Source of the DNA: Pseudoips prasinana | Lineage: Eukaryota; Arthropoda; Insecta; Lepidoptera; Nolidae | NCBI GenBank assembly: GCA_951640165.1 | Contig: OX621250.1 | Span: 5,766,001-5,830,000 of the forward strand | Direction: 5' to 3' | Length of the DNA stretch: 64,000 nucleotides | Shown here: positions 36,455-45,787 of the stretch, piece after piece | Position numbering within the stretch: position 1 is the first letter of the stretch | Layout: each line of letters opens with the position of its first letter | Notes under the pieces: model-generated | What the model was told of the DNA's origin: nothing | Databases searched by the model: none | What the model saw: only the letters and a program-made list of their open reading frames with translations | Program-made: the position numbers and the translations under genes

Positions 36455-36563
36455 AATGATGATAGTTTGCGAGTATGTTTGTTACTTCTTCACGGCTAAA
36501 CGGCTGGAGCGATTTTTTGATAATATTAAGTTTAACGCGGATTTAACCGCGGGGCACAGCTAG
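36455..36563 (+). mobile_element. Helitron 3' part
   Basis: 'gtttgcgagtatgtttgtta' to 'ccgcggggcacagctag'. The 5' end is degraded. Confidence 0.65.
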
Positions 36564-37261
36564 TAAGAGATATGAGAGACCATAAATTACCAATAAAACA
36601 CGCTTATCTTAAAAAACTGTTTTCAGATTTAAATATTCCACTTATACATCCACAAGTACCTTTCAACGAGCACAAAATATAAACAAAATTAGTTACACGG
36701 CAAAACGCACACATCGAATATAATTCCACTAATTTTGAAACTCTTGAAAGTTGCATCCATTGGACTAGACGATTGATTATCTTTTGCCATGAAAAGACCA
36801 AGCCGCAGAAGTAGGATAAGATGTGAAGACTACATCTTGCAAACCATTCCGAGTCTTTTTCAACGAAGCATGCTGTAAACAAACAATGCAGTTAGAAATT
36901 GAAGAACGACATAATAAGTTCTACTTATGCTACTATGAAATTATAAGGCACATTTTGAACCATACAATGTCATTGTAGTATAAAATGTTTAACGTAAGTG
37001 GGGTGATATCCGTGAAAATGAGAACTCAAATTGACCATTGATGGTTATTTAACTCATCTCGAGAATTGATTCAGTTAAGAATACAAAATACACAACAGTT
37101 CCTTTTGAGCCTCACCCAACTTCAAATAAGTTACTTTATCAGAATCGGTTCAAGAAAAACGAGATATACAGTTACGCTACAACGGCATGTGAAAACATTT
37201 ATAAAGATCTTAGTTAATTACATGGTTATGTTTAAAGAAAGTCGTTCAATAATTTCAGTAT
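36564..37261. other. Intergenic sequence without a recognised feature
   Basis: ORFs of 92 and 73 residues are present but look like chance. No repeat recognised. Confidence 0.4.
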
Positions 37262-37540
37262 TTAGGGTTTTGTACCCAAAAAGGTAAAACGAGACCCTAT
37301 TACTAAGATGCCGCTGCCTATTTGTCCGTCTGACACCGGGATGTATCTCAAGTACCGTGACAGACAACTGAAATTTTGACAGTTGATATATTGCCGATGC
37401 CGCTATAACAACATGCATTACATATTTAAGGGGGCTCCCATACACAGGTCCAATACAAAGGTGTTTATTTATGCCATTTTTAAAGAATGGTACGAAAACC
37501 AGCACGCGCGAGTCCGAATCGCACTTGGCCGGTTTATTTT
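37262..37540 (+). repeat. Interspersed repeat D, plus copy
   Basis: 'agggttttgtacccaaaaag' to 'gagtccgaatcgcacttggc', downstream of the Met/Asn/Gln-rich gene. Confidence 0.7.
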
Positions 37541-37719
37541 TACAAACCTTCCGGAGTAAAAAAATACTGCAAAAAAGCTAGCTAACTGTCACCCTCACAT
37601 ATAAGCGCGGAGTCAAACGGTATATGCATGTTTGCCCACTCAACAGACCATATGTTTTTCCGAATCCGAAAAATTAAGGTCCTAATGTATAAACTAAGCT
37701 ACGTACATATGTGATACGC

Positions 37720-37758
37720 CCGCAAACTTAATCAAGTGACACTTTATTAAGTTTGCGG
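37720..37758. repeat. Palindrome spanning the stop codon of the Met/Asn/Gln-rich gene
   Basis: Arms CCGCAAACTTAAT and ATTAAGTTTGCGG enclose a second inner palindrome AAGTG-A-CACTT (plus strand), so 39 bp are symmetric but for one mismatch and the central base. The TAA (37730-37728) is in one arm. Confidence 0.9.
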
Positions 37759-39987
37759 CCATACATTGATACGTAATTTATTACCTTTTCTCCTTCCATG
37801 GGAGGCTTACTGGCATCATCCACTTGAGCTTTCACCGTTTCAGTATCGGGGCTCTTCACGTTATTATTAGCCGCTGAATCGCCACCAACCTTCTCAACAG
37901 GCAAGTTTTGGCGTACATTAGTCTGTGGTGCATTTAGATTCCCTTCAGAATAAGAAGATCCATGTGCAGTGGGCTTAACGAACTGTTGAGTATACGACTG
38001 AGAACCTTTATATTGATTGTATATATTTTGTAATTGATTCCTACTTGGAACCTTTCCAATTGCCCTCTTACCCATTAGTGAAGTTTTGCTAACAGTATAC
38101 TTAACGTTGCTATAATTTGGTTTCGTTGGCTGCGGAGAAAGAGTTTGTGGCAAATTGGGTATTTCAGGACGATAGATATCCGCAGGGACCATCTCTACTG
38201 GCTGGCCCAATGTATTGTAATAGTAGTATTTTTGAGGTCTTGTGGCTAATTGAGGGGGCAAACTTTTACTAGTGTCTGCAGGAAGTAAAGGTTCTTTATA
38301 ATCTTGGTTAGATGCCGGCGTGGGAGGAGTAGTTTGTAATTGTTCTGGCAAAGCTTCACTGCCTCCTGAACCTTCATAAACTGTTGGCAAATTGATAGTC
38401 ACAGCACTTCTGCTAGTTTCCATTATTTGCGGTCGGTACTGTTGGTTCATGACGGGAGCCCCAGCAACAGTATTAGCTTGTTGTGAGGAGAAGTTATTAC
38501 CATCACCTGATATTATACCCTGTTGTCCAGGGCCCTCGTTTTGTTGTAGTTGATTTGCGTGAGCTAGCTGAGCAGTTGCTGCGTTTGTGGCATTTATAAC
38601 AGGTTGCATCAATGATGCATTATTTGAATCCATCATTTTATTGATTCCACTAGCGTTGTTGTTCATCATATTCTGCATTGTGTTCATAGCAGCCCTTTGT
38701 TGATTAGCGGGATTCATTTGTATAGCAATAGCCATCGGGTCGAAGCCTAAATTACCTTGCAACACCCCGGGAAACATCTCATTAAATTTAGCAATACCTG
38801 CATTGTGCTGCCCGTAAGCATTGCGAGAACTCATTTGTTGTTGAGTAGGATTCGTCTTCATATTTTGTACTGACTGAAAACCAGAATTACCATTCATCAT
38901 GTTTCCGTAGGCATTTGGGTAGGCCCTCTCGTTCATATTAGGTTGATTTATATTAGTAGGTTGCATATTTGAGTTCTGCATGGGGTTACTTTGGTTTCCT
39001 TGACCCTGGTTATGTATACCCATTCTTTGGATTCCCATGGAACCAGCATTATATTGTGCTGGATTGCTGGCAGTCCGGCCCATATTGTATTGCCTGTCAC
39101 TGATGTTTTCGGTTGCATTTATGTGTCTCGTATTTTGCGTTTGGGGAATGTCTCCCATTGAATTAGGTTGTTGATGTTGATTACCAAACCTAGCGCTGTC
39201 GCCTTGCATCATATTTACTATTTGAGGACCCATTCCCATCATATTTCCCATTGGTCGTTCCATTTGCCCCATTTGTTGATTTGAAGAACTGTTATTTTGC
39301 ATATTATTCTGGTTACTCATATTTGTATTATCTACTTGTGGTTGCTCGAAATGCCACTGTGGCATATGACCACTAGCACTATTACTTCCCATACCCAATA
39401 TTGCCCTTCCCGGTCCTTGATAGGGAGTCATAGCAGCACCCATGTTATTAGCCATATTGTCGGACGGGATGTTGCCTGCCATGTTGCCACTTCTTAACAT
39501 TGGATTACCTCCAAGCGGTAAGCCCATCTGAGCTGCCATAGGACTGTTTATCATTGTATTTTCCGGAGTAAGTGATTTCAAATCGTTGCACACTTCATTA
39601 ACGACAGGTTGCATTAAATTCTGATTTAGATAACCATAAGTATCAGCGTAGAGTTTTGATGGGTTGCAAGAGCCCATACAATGCCGGGGAGCCTGACACG
39701 GTTCACCTGCACATGGTGAGTTATATCCATGGCAAGCGTGGCCATGACAGCAGCCGCCCGGCTGACAGCAACCACCTGCTGCTGTCATGGCCATATTGGC
39801 ATTGTTATCAGGTTTCCCCGAGGAGGAAAACAATTTCCCCATACAGCCGCTGTAAACAAAATTAACATTACACAGCATCGTTTAATAATATGATATTGTA
39901 GAAAACGTAAATTGCTTACCAATCGGCACTCTGAAGTTGATTAACGACATTTCCTAATTCTGATAATATTTTCTGTTTATTTAACAT
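37728..39987 (-). CDS. Unrecognised Met/Asn/Gln-rich protein with Cys-rich N-terminus, two exons
   Basis: Exon 1 is 39987-39920 (MLNKQKILSELGNVVNQLQS AD), then a 70-bp intron with a GTAAGC donor and TTTACAG acceptor, then exon 2 from 39849 to the TAA at 37728. The joined protein is 729 residues. Residues 1-22 look like a short amphipathic helix. Residues 50-84 hold nine cysteines with CC pairs, His and Gly. Residues about 110-480 are low-complexity, rich in Met, Asn and Gln. A Tyr-rich patch (KYYYYNTLG) lies near residue 570, and the C-terminus is charged (MYGRKLNKVSLD). A 2.1-kb open frame, consensus splice sites and phase agreement support a real gene. I do not recognise the family and infer no function. 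The stop codon sits inside a 39-bp near-perfect palindrome. Confidence 0.82.
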
Positions 39988-40980
39988 GATAATTACCGAA
40001 AACTTCAAATTTTGCTTTGTAAACTGATAATTTTACGGTAATTTATAAATTTAACTTAAATTTTGACTTTCGCGTTTGCTTGATTTGACATTAATAATTT
40101 TGTTTATTTGTTCTAGTGGTCTCTATTTTTGAAATCAATCATAATAATCCAGTATGCCAGTATGATATCGTTAAAAAGTTATAGAACTTAAAAAGGTTTA
40201 CTAATAGTGTACACAACGAGAAATCTCAAGCATTAAAATGCCCATCATTAAAACTGATAATAGTATAGGTAGGTACACATTGTATGGATAGAGAGTAGGT
40301 AATATTAATATTTATCTAAATGATTCTTAAATCTACCATGTCAGAACTTAAGGCTATTGTGATATAAAAATATATTTACCTACCTACCTATATGTATTTA
40401 ATACCGTAATAATTTTATTATGAGCCAACATGAAAAAAATTGTCTATAAAAATAAAAGCTCGGTCTTGTTATTTCACGGGTACCTATACCTTACTAGCAT
40501 AATCCTTCGAGCATTTAGCTGTCAGCTAAATGCTCAACGGCTTAAACAGATAAATACAAAATTTGAAACATGTTTAGTGAGCAGTGTATGGACTGTTTAT
40601 AAGGTTCACAATCAATGACTTTTTGCATCGCACCCAAAGTACGATCACTTGCTGTACTTTATGAGTGCCCATTGTTTCCCTAAGTATTTCTGCCTATTTA
40701 GTAGATTAGATATTCCGGACATCCAGTTGTGTGTGGTGCGTAGAATATTACCCAGTCTATCGGTTTTATACTTTATTGAGCATCGTTATTTTATTTTCAA
40801 AATAAAAACAATAAATTTTCCTAAAATCTTAGTAGCGTGAGAAAGTTTTTTTGATAGTGAAATTGTTACAGAAAATTCAGTGTAATTGTAAGTGTAATGT
40901 ATTTTAAGGACGATAATTTCATCACACGAAAATGATCTAAATGTAAACCATTTGAATGAATGAAAATGAACTGAAATTTT
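39988..40980. other. 5' flank of the Met/Asn/Gln-rich gene
   Basis: No divergent gene recognised. A short hairpin (GAGCATTTAGCTG mirrored) lies at 40509-40535. Confidence 0.4.
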
Positions 40981-41300
40981 GACTGCCTCGTTGGTCTAAC
41001 GGTAGCGTGTTTACCCGCAGAGAACGAGGTCCTGGGTTCAAATCCCGGGTCGGGTCATAAGTGACTTTGGGACTTTTCTGTAAAAAGAAAAATTTCTCAG
41101 CATCAGCCCGAAATCTGGGAGTAGGCTGTATCATACCCCCGTCCCTCGGAGAGCACGTAAAGGCGTTAGTCCTGTACCTAACCCCTTTCCGGTCGTGTCG
41201 CTAGGCGTCCCATCGGATCATGAGAATGATGGAATAGAAAGTGCTCATGTGTTTGCGCACACACTTGAGCACTATAATATGTCCCACGCAAATTAGATTA
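40981..41300 (+). repeat. SINE family 2, fullest copy
   Basis: Head 'gactgcctcgttggtctaac', box B GGGTTCAAATCCC, then body 'catcagcccgaaatctggga', 'cctttccggtcgtgtcgcta' and 'cccatcggatcatgagaatg'. The acceptor ends do not pair, so this is SINE, not tRNA. Confidence 0.8.
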
Positions 41301-41463
41301 TCAACTAAAGAAAAACTCAGCCAATGGTGGAACAATTGTTTTAATATATATATATGTATAATTATTTAATCATTTATATTTATTAAACACTATATACAAA
41401 TACTTAATGATATCCTTGTACTTATTTATATATAAACTTTTACAAATATGCACCTCTAATCTA

Positions 41464-41539
41464 AAGATAAGATAATCATAGATAAACATCTATCATCGTC
41501 GATAAGATGATAGATGGTTATCTATGATTATCTTATCTT
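41464..41539. repeat. Hairpin, 34-bp arms, 8-bp loop
   Basis: AAGATAAGATAATCATAGAT at 41464 mirrors the right end at 41539 with one mismatch. It abuts the next hairpin. Confidence 0.9.
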
Positions 41540-41540
41540 A

Positions 41541-41631
41541 TCATGATCGCTACGCCACAATGAACCACATAATGTTGTTGGTCGATACCAGGAACAACAT
41601 TATGTGGTTCATTGTGGCGTAGCGATCATGA
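41541..41631. repeat. Perfect hairpin, 39-bp arms, 13-bp loop
   Basis: TCATGATCGCTACGCCACAA at 41541 mirrors the end at 41631 with no mismatch; it starts 2 bp after the previous hairpin ends. Confidence 0.95.
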
Positions 41632-42104
41632 CAAACCATTATTTTGTGCCGTGCGGATTCAAGGATTTATTAGACAGTTTGTTATTTTTTTCACTGTGGA
41701 AGTTCTCAAAAGAAGTTTAAATATCCTTGAAAGTGTAAATATGTAGACATTTCACTTTGTCTTTTAACATTTTCCAACTTACAGCAAGAAAGTAGTAGTT
41801 GGAGATAGTAACTAGCAAGAATGCAAGAAGGAATAAATATAATTAGGTTTTTGAAGTAGAACGTATTGAAAAAAAACATTACTAACACGTTAACAAAAGA
41901 TTTTAATGGCAAACGTGATTTATAACCTTTAAATCAGATTTATTTGAACATTACTAAGCCAAATATAAACTTAAAACACCAATCACTACAATAACAAGTA
42001 CTCACGGAACTTAATTACACTATCGCACTTGTAAAAAACACTCACAAATCGTGTCACACACTACCGAACCCTACAAAAGACGAAGAGCAAATAATCGTTG
42101 GCGG

Positions 42105-42325
42105 TTTGTTTTTAACTTGACGCGTGCAGTTGTTAGCCTATGGGCTTTTACTGCTTCACCGGACTATAGGGGTGAGCGTGGGCTCTAACCACCTAGCAAA
42201 ATATAAAACTACAAACTAAGTACCCGCGCCGGAGGGCACCCCCTGTGGGATTCGAACCTCGACTTTGAGTGGTTACTGGCGGGGAGAGGGCGAGAGATTT
42301 CGCTCTACGTTAATACGCGACGCGG
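42105..42325 (-). mobile_element. 5'-truncated Jockey 3' end, minus copy
   Basis: A close reverse match to 48800-49030, including 'tactgcttcaccggact', 'gtacccgcgccggagggcac' and 'cgctctacgttaa', with a poly-T (poly-A on the minus strand) at about 42105. Only 0.5 kb from the tandem repeat the gypsy entered. Confidence 0.8.
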
Positions 42326-42639
42326 GCCTCACTGCCGGTTTAGGCCCGGAGCGAGCATTTCATCGGATCGGCGCAGTCGCTGCCTTTTATATGTATAGTT
42401 CACAGATCAAATAAAATTCCTAAATATATTATTATGATTTCCATGATGCCCATAGTAGCGCCGCATATCCTTTTAATTTTTCCTGACTTTAACTGATTTG
42501 ACGCAAAATACTTTATGGAGTGTAGAGAATAAGGAAATAAATCTGGATAATTAAAAAAAACTTGTGTGTACTTATGTACACGCGTTAGAAGTTATAATTC
42601 TTAATATACAACTTGAACATAGTTATCAATTTCCATACC

Positions 42640-42835
42640 ACCTAGAACTAACGTCATGCTGTTATTTTTATATTGCGCGCGCATCGTAAAAATTTACTCT
42701 CATACATTTTCATACCACCTAGAACTAACGTCATGCTGTTATTTTTACGATGCGCGCGCATCGTAAAAATTTACTCTCATACATTTTCATACCACCTAGA
42801 ACTAACGTCATGCAGTTATTTTTACGATGCGCGCG
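42640..42835. repeat. Tandem repeat with a perfect palindrome, left part
   Basis: About 2.5 units of roughly 84 bp: 'cataccacctagaactaacg', then 'ttatttttacgatgcgcgcg'. Each full unit centres on the perfect palindrome TTTTACGATGCGCG/CGCGCATCGTAAAA-type dyad. It resumes at 54844 after the gypsy element. Confidence 0.88.
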
Positions 42836-43186
42836 TGATAGATTATTCAGAATATTTTGCCTAAATACTAAAACAATTATAAAAAAATAGTACGTTTAAA
42901 TATGTTTATGTCTCATTTATTGAAGAAATTATGTCGCTAACAAACTGTGTTACAAATCTAATTCGATTTTATATCAGTGTTATTTATAAAGTAGATTTAA
43001 GGTTAAATTAAAATAAAAATAAGATTAATTTTAGAGCTATTTACATGTTTAAATAAATATAAATTATGATTTAACAACATTATTAGCAAAAAGTAGCAGT
43101 ACGATTATAACCTCTTTTAAAAAACGTGGCCGCCAGACTTGTTTGTTCACTAGTATAAAAGGGCCCCGGTCAGACGGATCGACACA
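42836..43186 (+). repeat. Gypsy 5' LTR, first part, with TATA box
   Basis: Identical to 54047-54397. It contains TATAAAAG at 43154-43161 after an AT-rich U3, and it ends in the Jockey target duplicate. Confidence 0.92.
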
Positions 43187-43466
43187 GGAGTCTCGTTTGG
43201 ACAGCCGACGCGCACGGACACGTTCGTGCGCTCCTGCCTTACCCGACTATTTCCGACTATACGTGCTCGTGTACGTTCGTCAGTTGAGATAAATCGATCG
43301 TTCGATTGGTTGAATCTCGGCAAACCTTCACACTATTAATTGGTGTAGTGGCGTCTTTTTCAAGACAGCGCTACCCCAATATAGTGTGTGTTTCTTTGTA
43401 CTTTCGTGCCCCTTCAGGGAAAATCCACTTTTCTAGTGGTACTTGGTGGAAACGTAACCGTGCCAA

Positions 43467-43948
43467 CTAAGCCAAGTTAGTGTAGCCCCAAGCACTAGGC
43501 CTTGCTCCTTCAGAGCAACGCCAGTTAATTGGAAGCGGTTTGGAATCATTGGCCTTGGGGGCTACCCTAGTCAACTCCAAATCGGAATCCCACCTCCTTA
43601 CCCTACCTTTCCATTCTCTCTTGTTGTTTGGGTGCTGACGGCTTCGGCCCATATCGCCCTCTGCATTAGAGCTGCTAGGAACCCTTTCGCACAATAAGAC
43701 TGGCGAGAGGGATACAAGCTTAGGGCTCACCATAGGTACACATACCTCCTCGTCTAACCCGGCGAGGAGGGTGATACACACACCAACACACCCTCGGGCC
43801 CGTCCAACCCGAGGTGATAGTTGTTAGGGACATCCAACTGTTAGAGCGATTGCCGAGAAGTTTCTTGTTAGTTCTTCTTCTCGGAACGCTCCGGGAGCGA
43901 ACTAACGTAATTATTCGGTAGTTGTTAGGCTTTTAATACCATCACAAG
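43467..43948 (+). other. Jockey 5' UTR, distal part
   Basis: No ORF of its own on the plus strand; the 104-residue minus-strand ORF is a shadow. The leader from 43187 is 762 nt in all. Confidence 0.6.
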
Positions 43949-45787
43949 ATGGCCGCCCCCGTACCCGCCTCCATGGTAGACATTACCAAGGACCCACGCT
44001 TCATTGAGGCTGCCTTCAAGGTCCTCAAGTCTGACCCAGTTATCTGGGCAAACTTGATGGAGTCAGTGAAGACTAAGCTCATGCGAGACGACCTCCCCTG
44101 CTCCGGCGCAACAGCGCAGGAGAAACTCAGTCTCTCCGTCCCCTCCTCTTCTGCCCCGTTCACCCAGACGGACAGGCAGTCGCCACTCCCCCGTAACCGT
44201 ACCCCCTCTCCATCTCAGCCTCTAGCCACAGAGGAAGAGATGGACGTCGTACCGATCGACAGCGAAGACGACGCTCACAACGAGTGGACAACCGTCAGGC
44301 GCGGGAAAGCTGATAAGCGGACCCGCGGCGACAAGTCGTCGTCGTCTTCGTCTGGCAGCTCTTCCGGCTCTGATTCTGAGGCTTCGACTCAGGAGAAGAG
44401 CAAGAAGAGCGCCAAGACGAAGAAGTTGCGCACGGAGAGACCCTCCGCCACCAACTCTGTCCCCTCTTCCCCCACTACAAGCGCCCCCGCCTCACAGGCA
44501 AAGGCCAAACCCTCTGGCTTCACGGCCAAGACCACTAAGCCCCCACCTATCATGCTACTCAGCATCGATAAGTGGGAAGACTTGTCCACCACGCTAAAAG
44601 CCAAAGGTGTAGTCGCACTCAGCACTACATACATCCTCAAGGAGCAGATGTACAAAATACAGCTGCAGACCTCCACTGAATACAGGACAACGACGGCTCT
44701 CTTCGATGCACGTAAGGTAGACTACTACACTTACGGCACCGCTGAGGACAAAACACTCCGCGTGGTTATCCGCCGAGTGTGCCGTTACCTTCCCATCGAC
44801 TCCATCAAGGAGGACCTAACCACCCAAGGGTACCCCGTGAGAGAGGTGCATCGGATGCGCCGATCAAACGGTGGCGAGCCCTTCGATATGGTGCTGGTCC
44901 ACCTTGACGACTCGAAGGAAGGACAGAAAATCCTGACTGTCCTTAAAACAGTTTGCGGCGTCGGCGGCATCGTCGTCGAGCCGCCGCGGCGAGGGACCGT
45001 ACAGGGGCAGTGCCACAACTGCCAACTGTACGGGCACTCGTCTAAGAACTGCCACGTCGCCCCGAGGTGTGTTAAATGCCTGACCCCAGGTCATCACACC
45101 TCCGAATGCCCAAGACCTAAGGATCGTAGCGAATGCTCCGAGCCACCCGGTTGTGTCAACTGCCAGTCCTTGGGACACCCTGCGAACTATCGCGGCTGTC
45201 CCAAGGCACCGGCGAGGAGACCCGCCAGGAGGCCTCGCAGCAAGCGCAACGCTCGCAAGCCCCAGGCGCAGACTAGCTCCGCCAAGCCCCAAGCAAGCCC
45301 TCCCCCGCTAATGTCCTTGGATGTCCAAAAGACATCCCTGCGACCAGCGAGACCACACTGGCCTCTGCCAGACTACGTCCCCTCGACCGCACCCAAGGCT
45401 GCGGGTGAGGCGGTCGCCCCTAAGGCTGTGCCAGTCCCAGCTAAAGCGGTGTCCCCCAAACCCTCAACCAGCGCGTCCCTTCCCGCCCCAGTCCAATCGG
45501 GCTGGGCTTACAACCCGCTGACCAAGAAGTCACAGGCTCCAAAGGCCCCGGCCAAAGGAGCCCAGACTCCAAAGTCATCAGCCCCAGCGCCCAAAACCCG
45601 GGCGCCCCAAGCGAATAGCAAAGGGCGCGCCTCAGGCTTTGCCGAGCGCATCATGACTCAGGGCTGGGAGTTGCTCGATCAGTTCGAGGACCTCACCCAG
45701 AGGGCCGAAGCTGATCCGACCAACATCCAGTTGGCCGTCGACGCGGCACACGTATACCGCCGCTTTATTAAATCAATACAACCGTAA
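43949..45787 (+). CDS. Jockey ORF1, gag-like RNA-binding protein
   Basis: 612 codons. The N-terminal third is Ser/Thr/Pro-rich and includes a Ser run. The middle has a PRE-C2HC-like segment (TLRVVIRRVCRYLPIDSIKE) near residue 270. Three CCHC knuckles start at residue 355 (CHNCQLYGHSSKNC, CVKCLTPGHHTSEC, CVNCQSLGHPANYRGC). The C-terminus is Pro/Lys/Ala-rich with a short helical end. Such proteins bind LINE RNA and carry it to the nucleus. The stop overlaps the ORF2 start as TAATG. Confidence 0.93.
   Translation: MAAPVPASMVDITKDPRFIEAAFKVLKSDPVIWANLMESVKTKLMRDDLPCSGATAQEKLSLSVPSSSAPFTQTDRQSPLPRNRTPSPSQPLATEEEMDVVPIDSEDDAHNEWTTVRRGKADKRTRGDKSSSSSSGSSSGSDSEASTQEKSKKSAKTKKLRTERPSATNSVPSSPTTSAPASQAKAKPSGFTAKTTKPPPIMLLSIDKWEDLSTTLKAKGVVALSTTYILKEQMYKIQLQTSTEYRTTTALFDARKVDYYTYGTAEDKTLRVVIRRVCRYLPIDSIKEDLTTQGYPVREVHRMRRSNGGEPFDMVLVHLDDSKEGQKILTVLKTVCGVGGIVVEPPRRGTVQGQCHNCQLYGHSSKNCHVAPRCVKCLTPGHHTSECPRPKDRSECSEPPGCVNCQSLGHPANYRGCPKAPARRPARRPRSKRNARKPQAQTSSAKPQASPPPLMSLDVQKTSLRPARPHWPLPDYVPSTAPKAAGEAVAPKAVPVPAKAVSPKPSTSASLPAPVQSGWAYNPLTKKSQAPKAPAKGAQTPKSSAPAPKTRAPQANSKGRASGFAERIMTQGWELLDQFEDLTQRAEADPTNIQLAVDAAHVYRRFIKSIQP

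Noticed and set aside
36604..37287. Small ORFs of 92 and 73 residues
   Set aside because: No splice, start or family support; AT-rich chance frames.
40981..41060. Possible tRNA gene
   Set aside because: Boxes A and B are present but the acceptor ends do not pair, and the sequence continues into a SINE body found elsewhere.
42640..42835. CRISPR-like array
   Set aside because: Units are tandem without unique spacers; the host is a eukaryote.
43467..43781. Minus-strand ORF in the Jockey leader
   Set aside because: Antisense to the 5' UTR; no motif.
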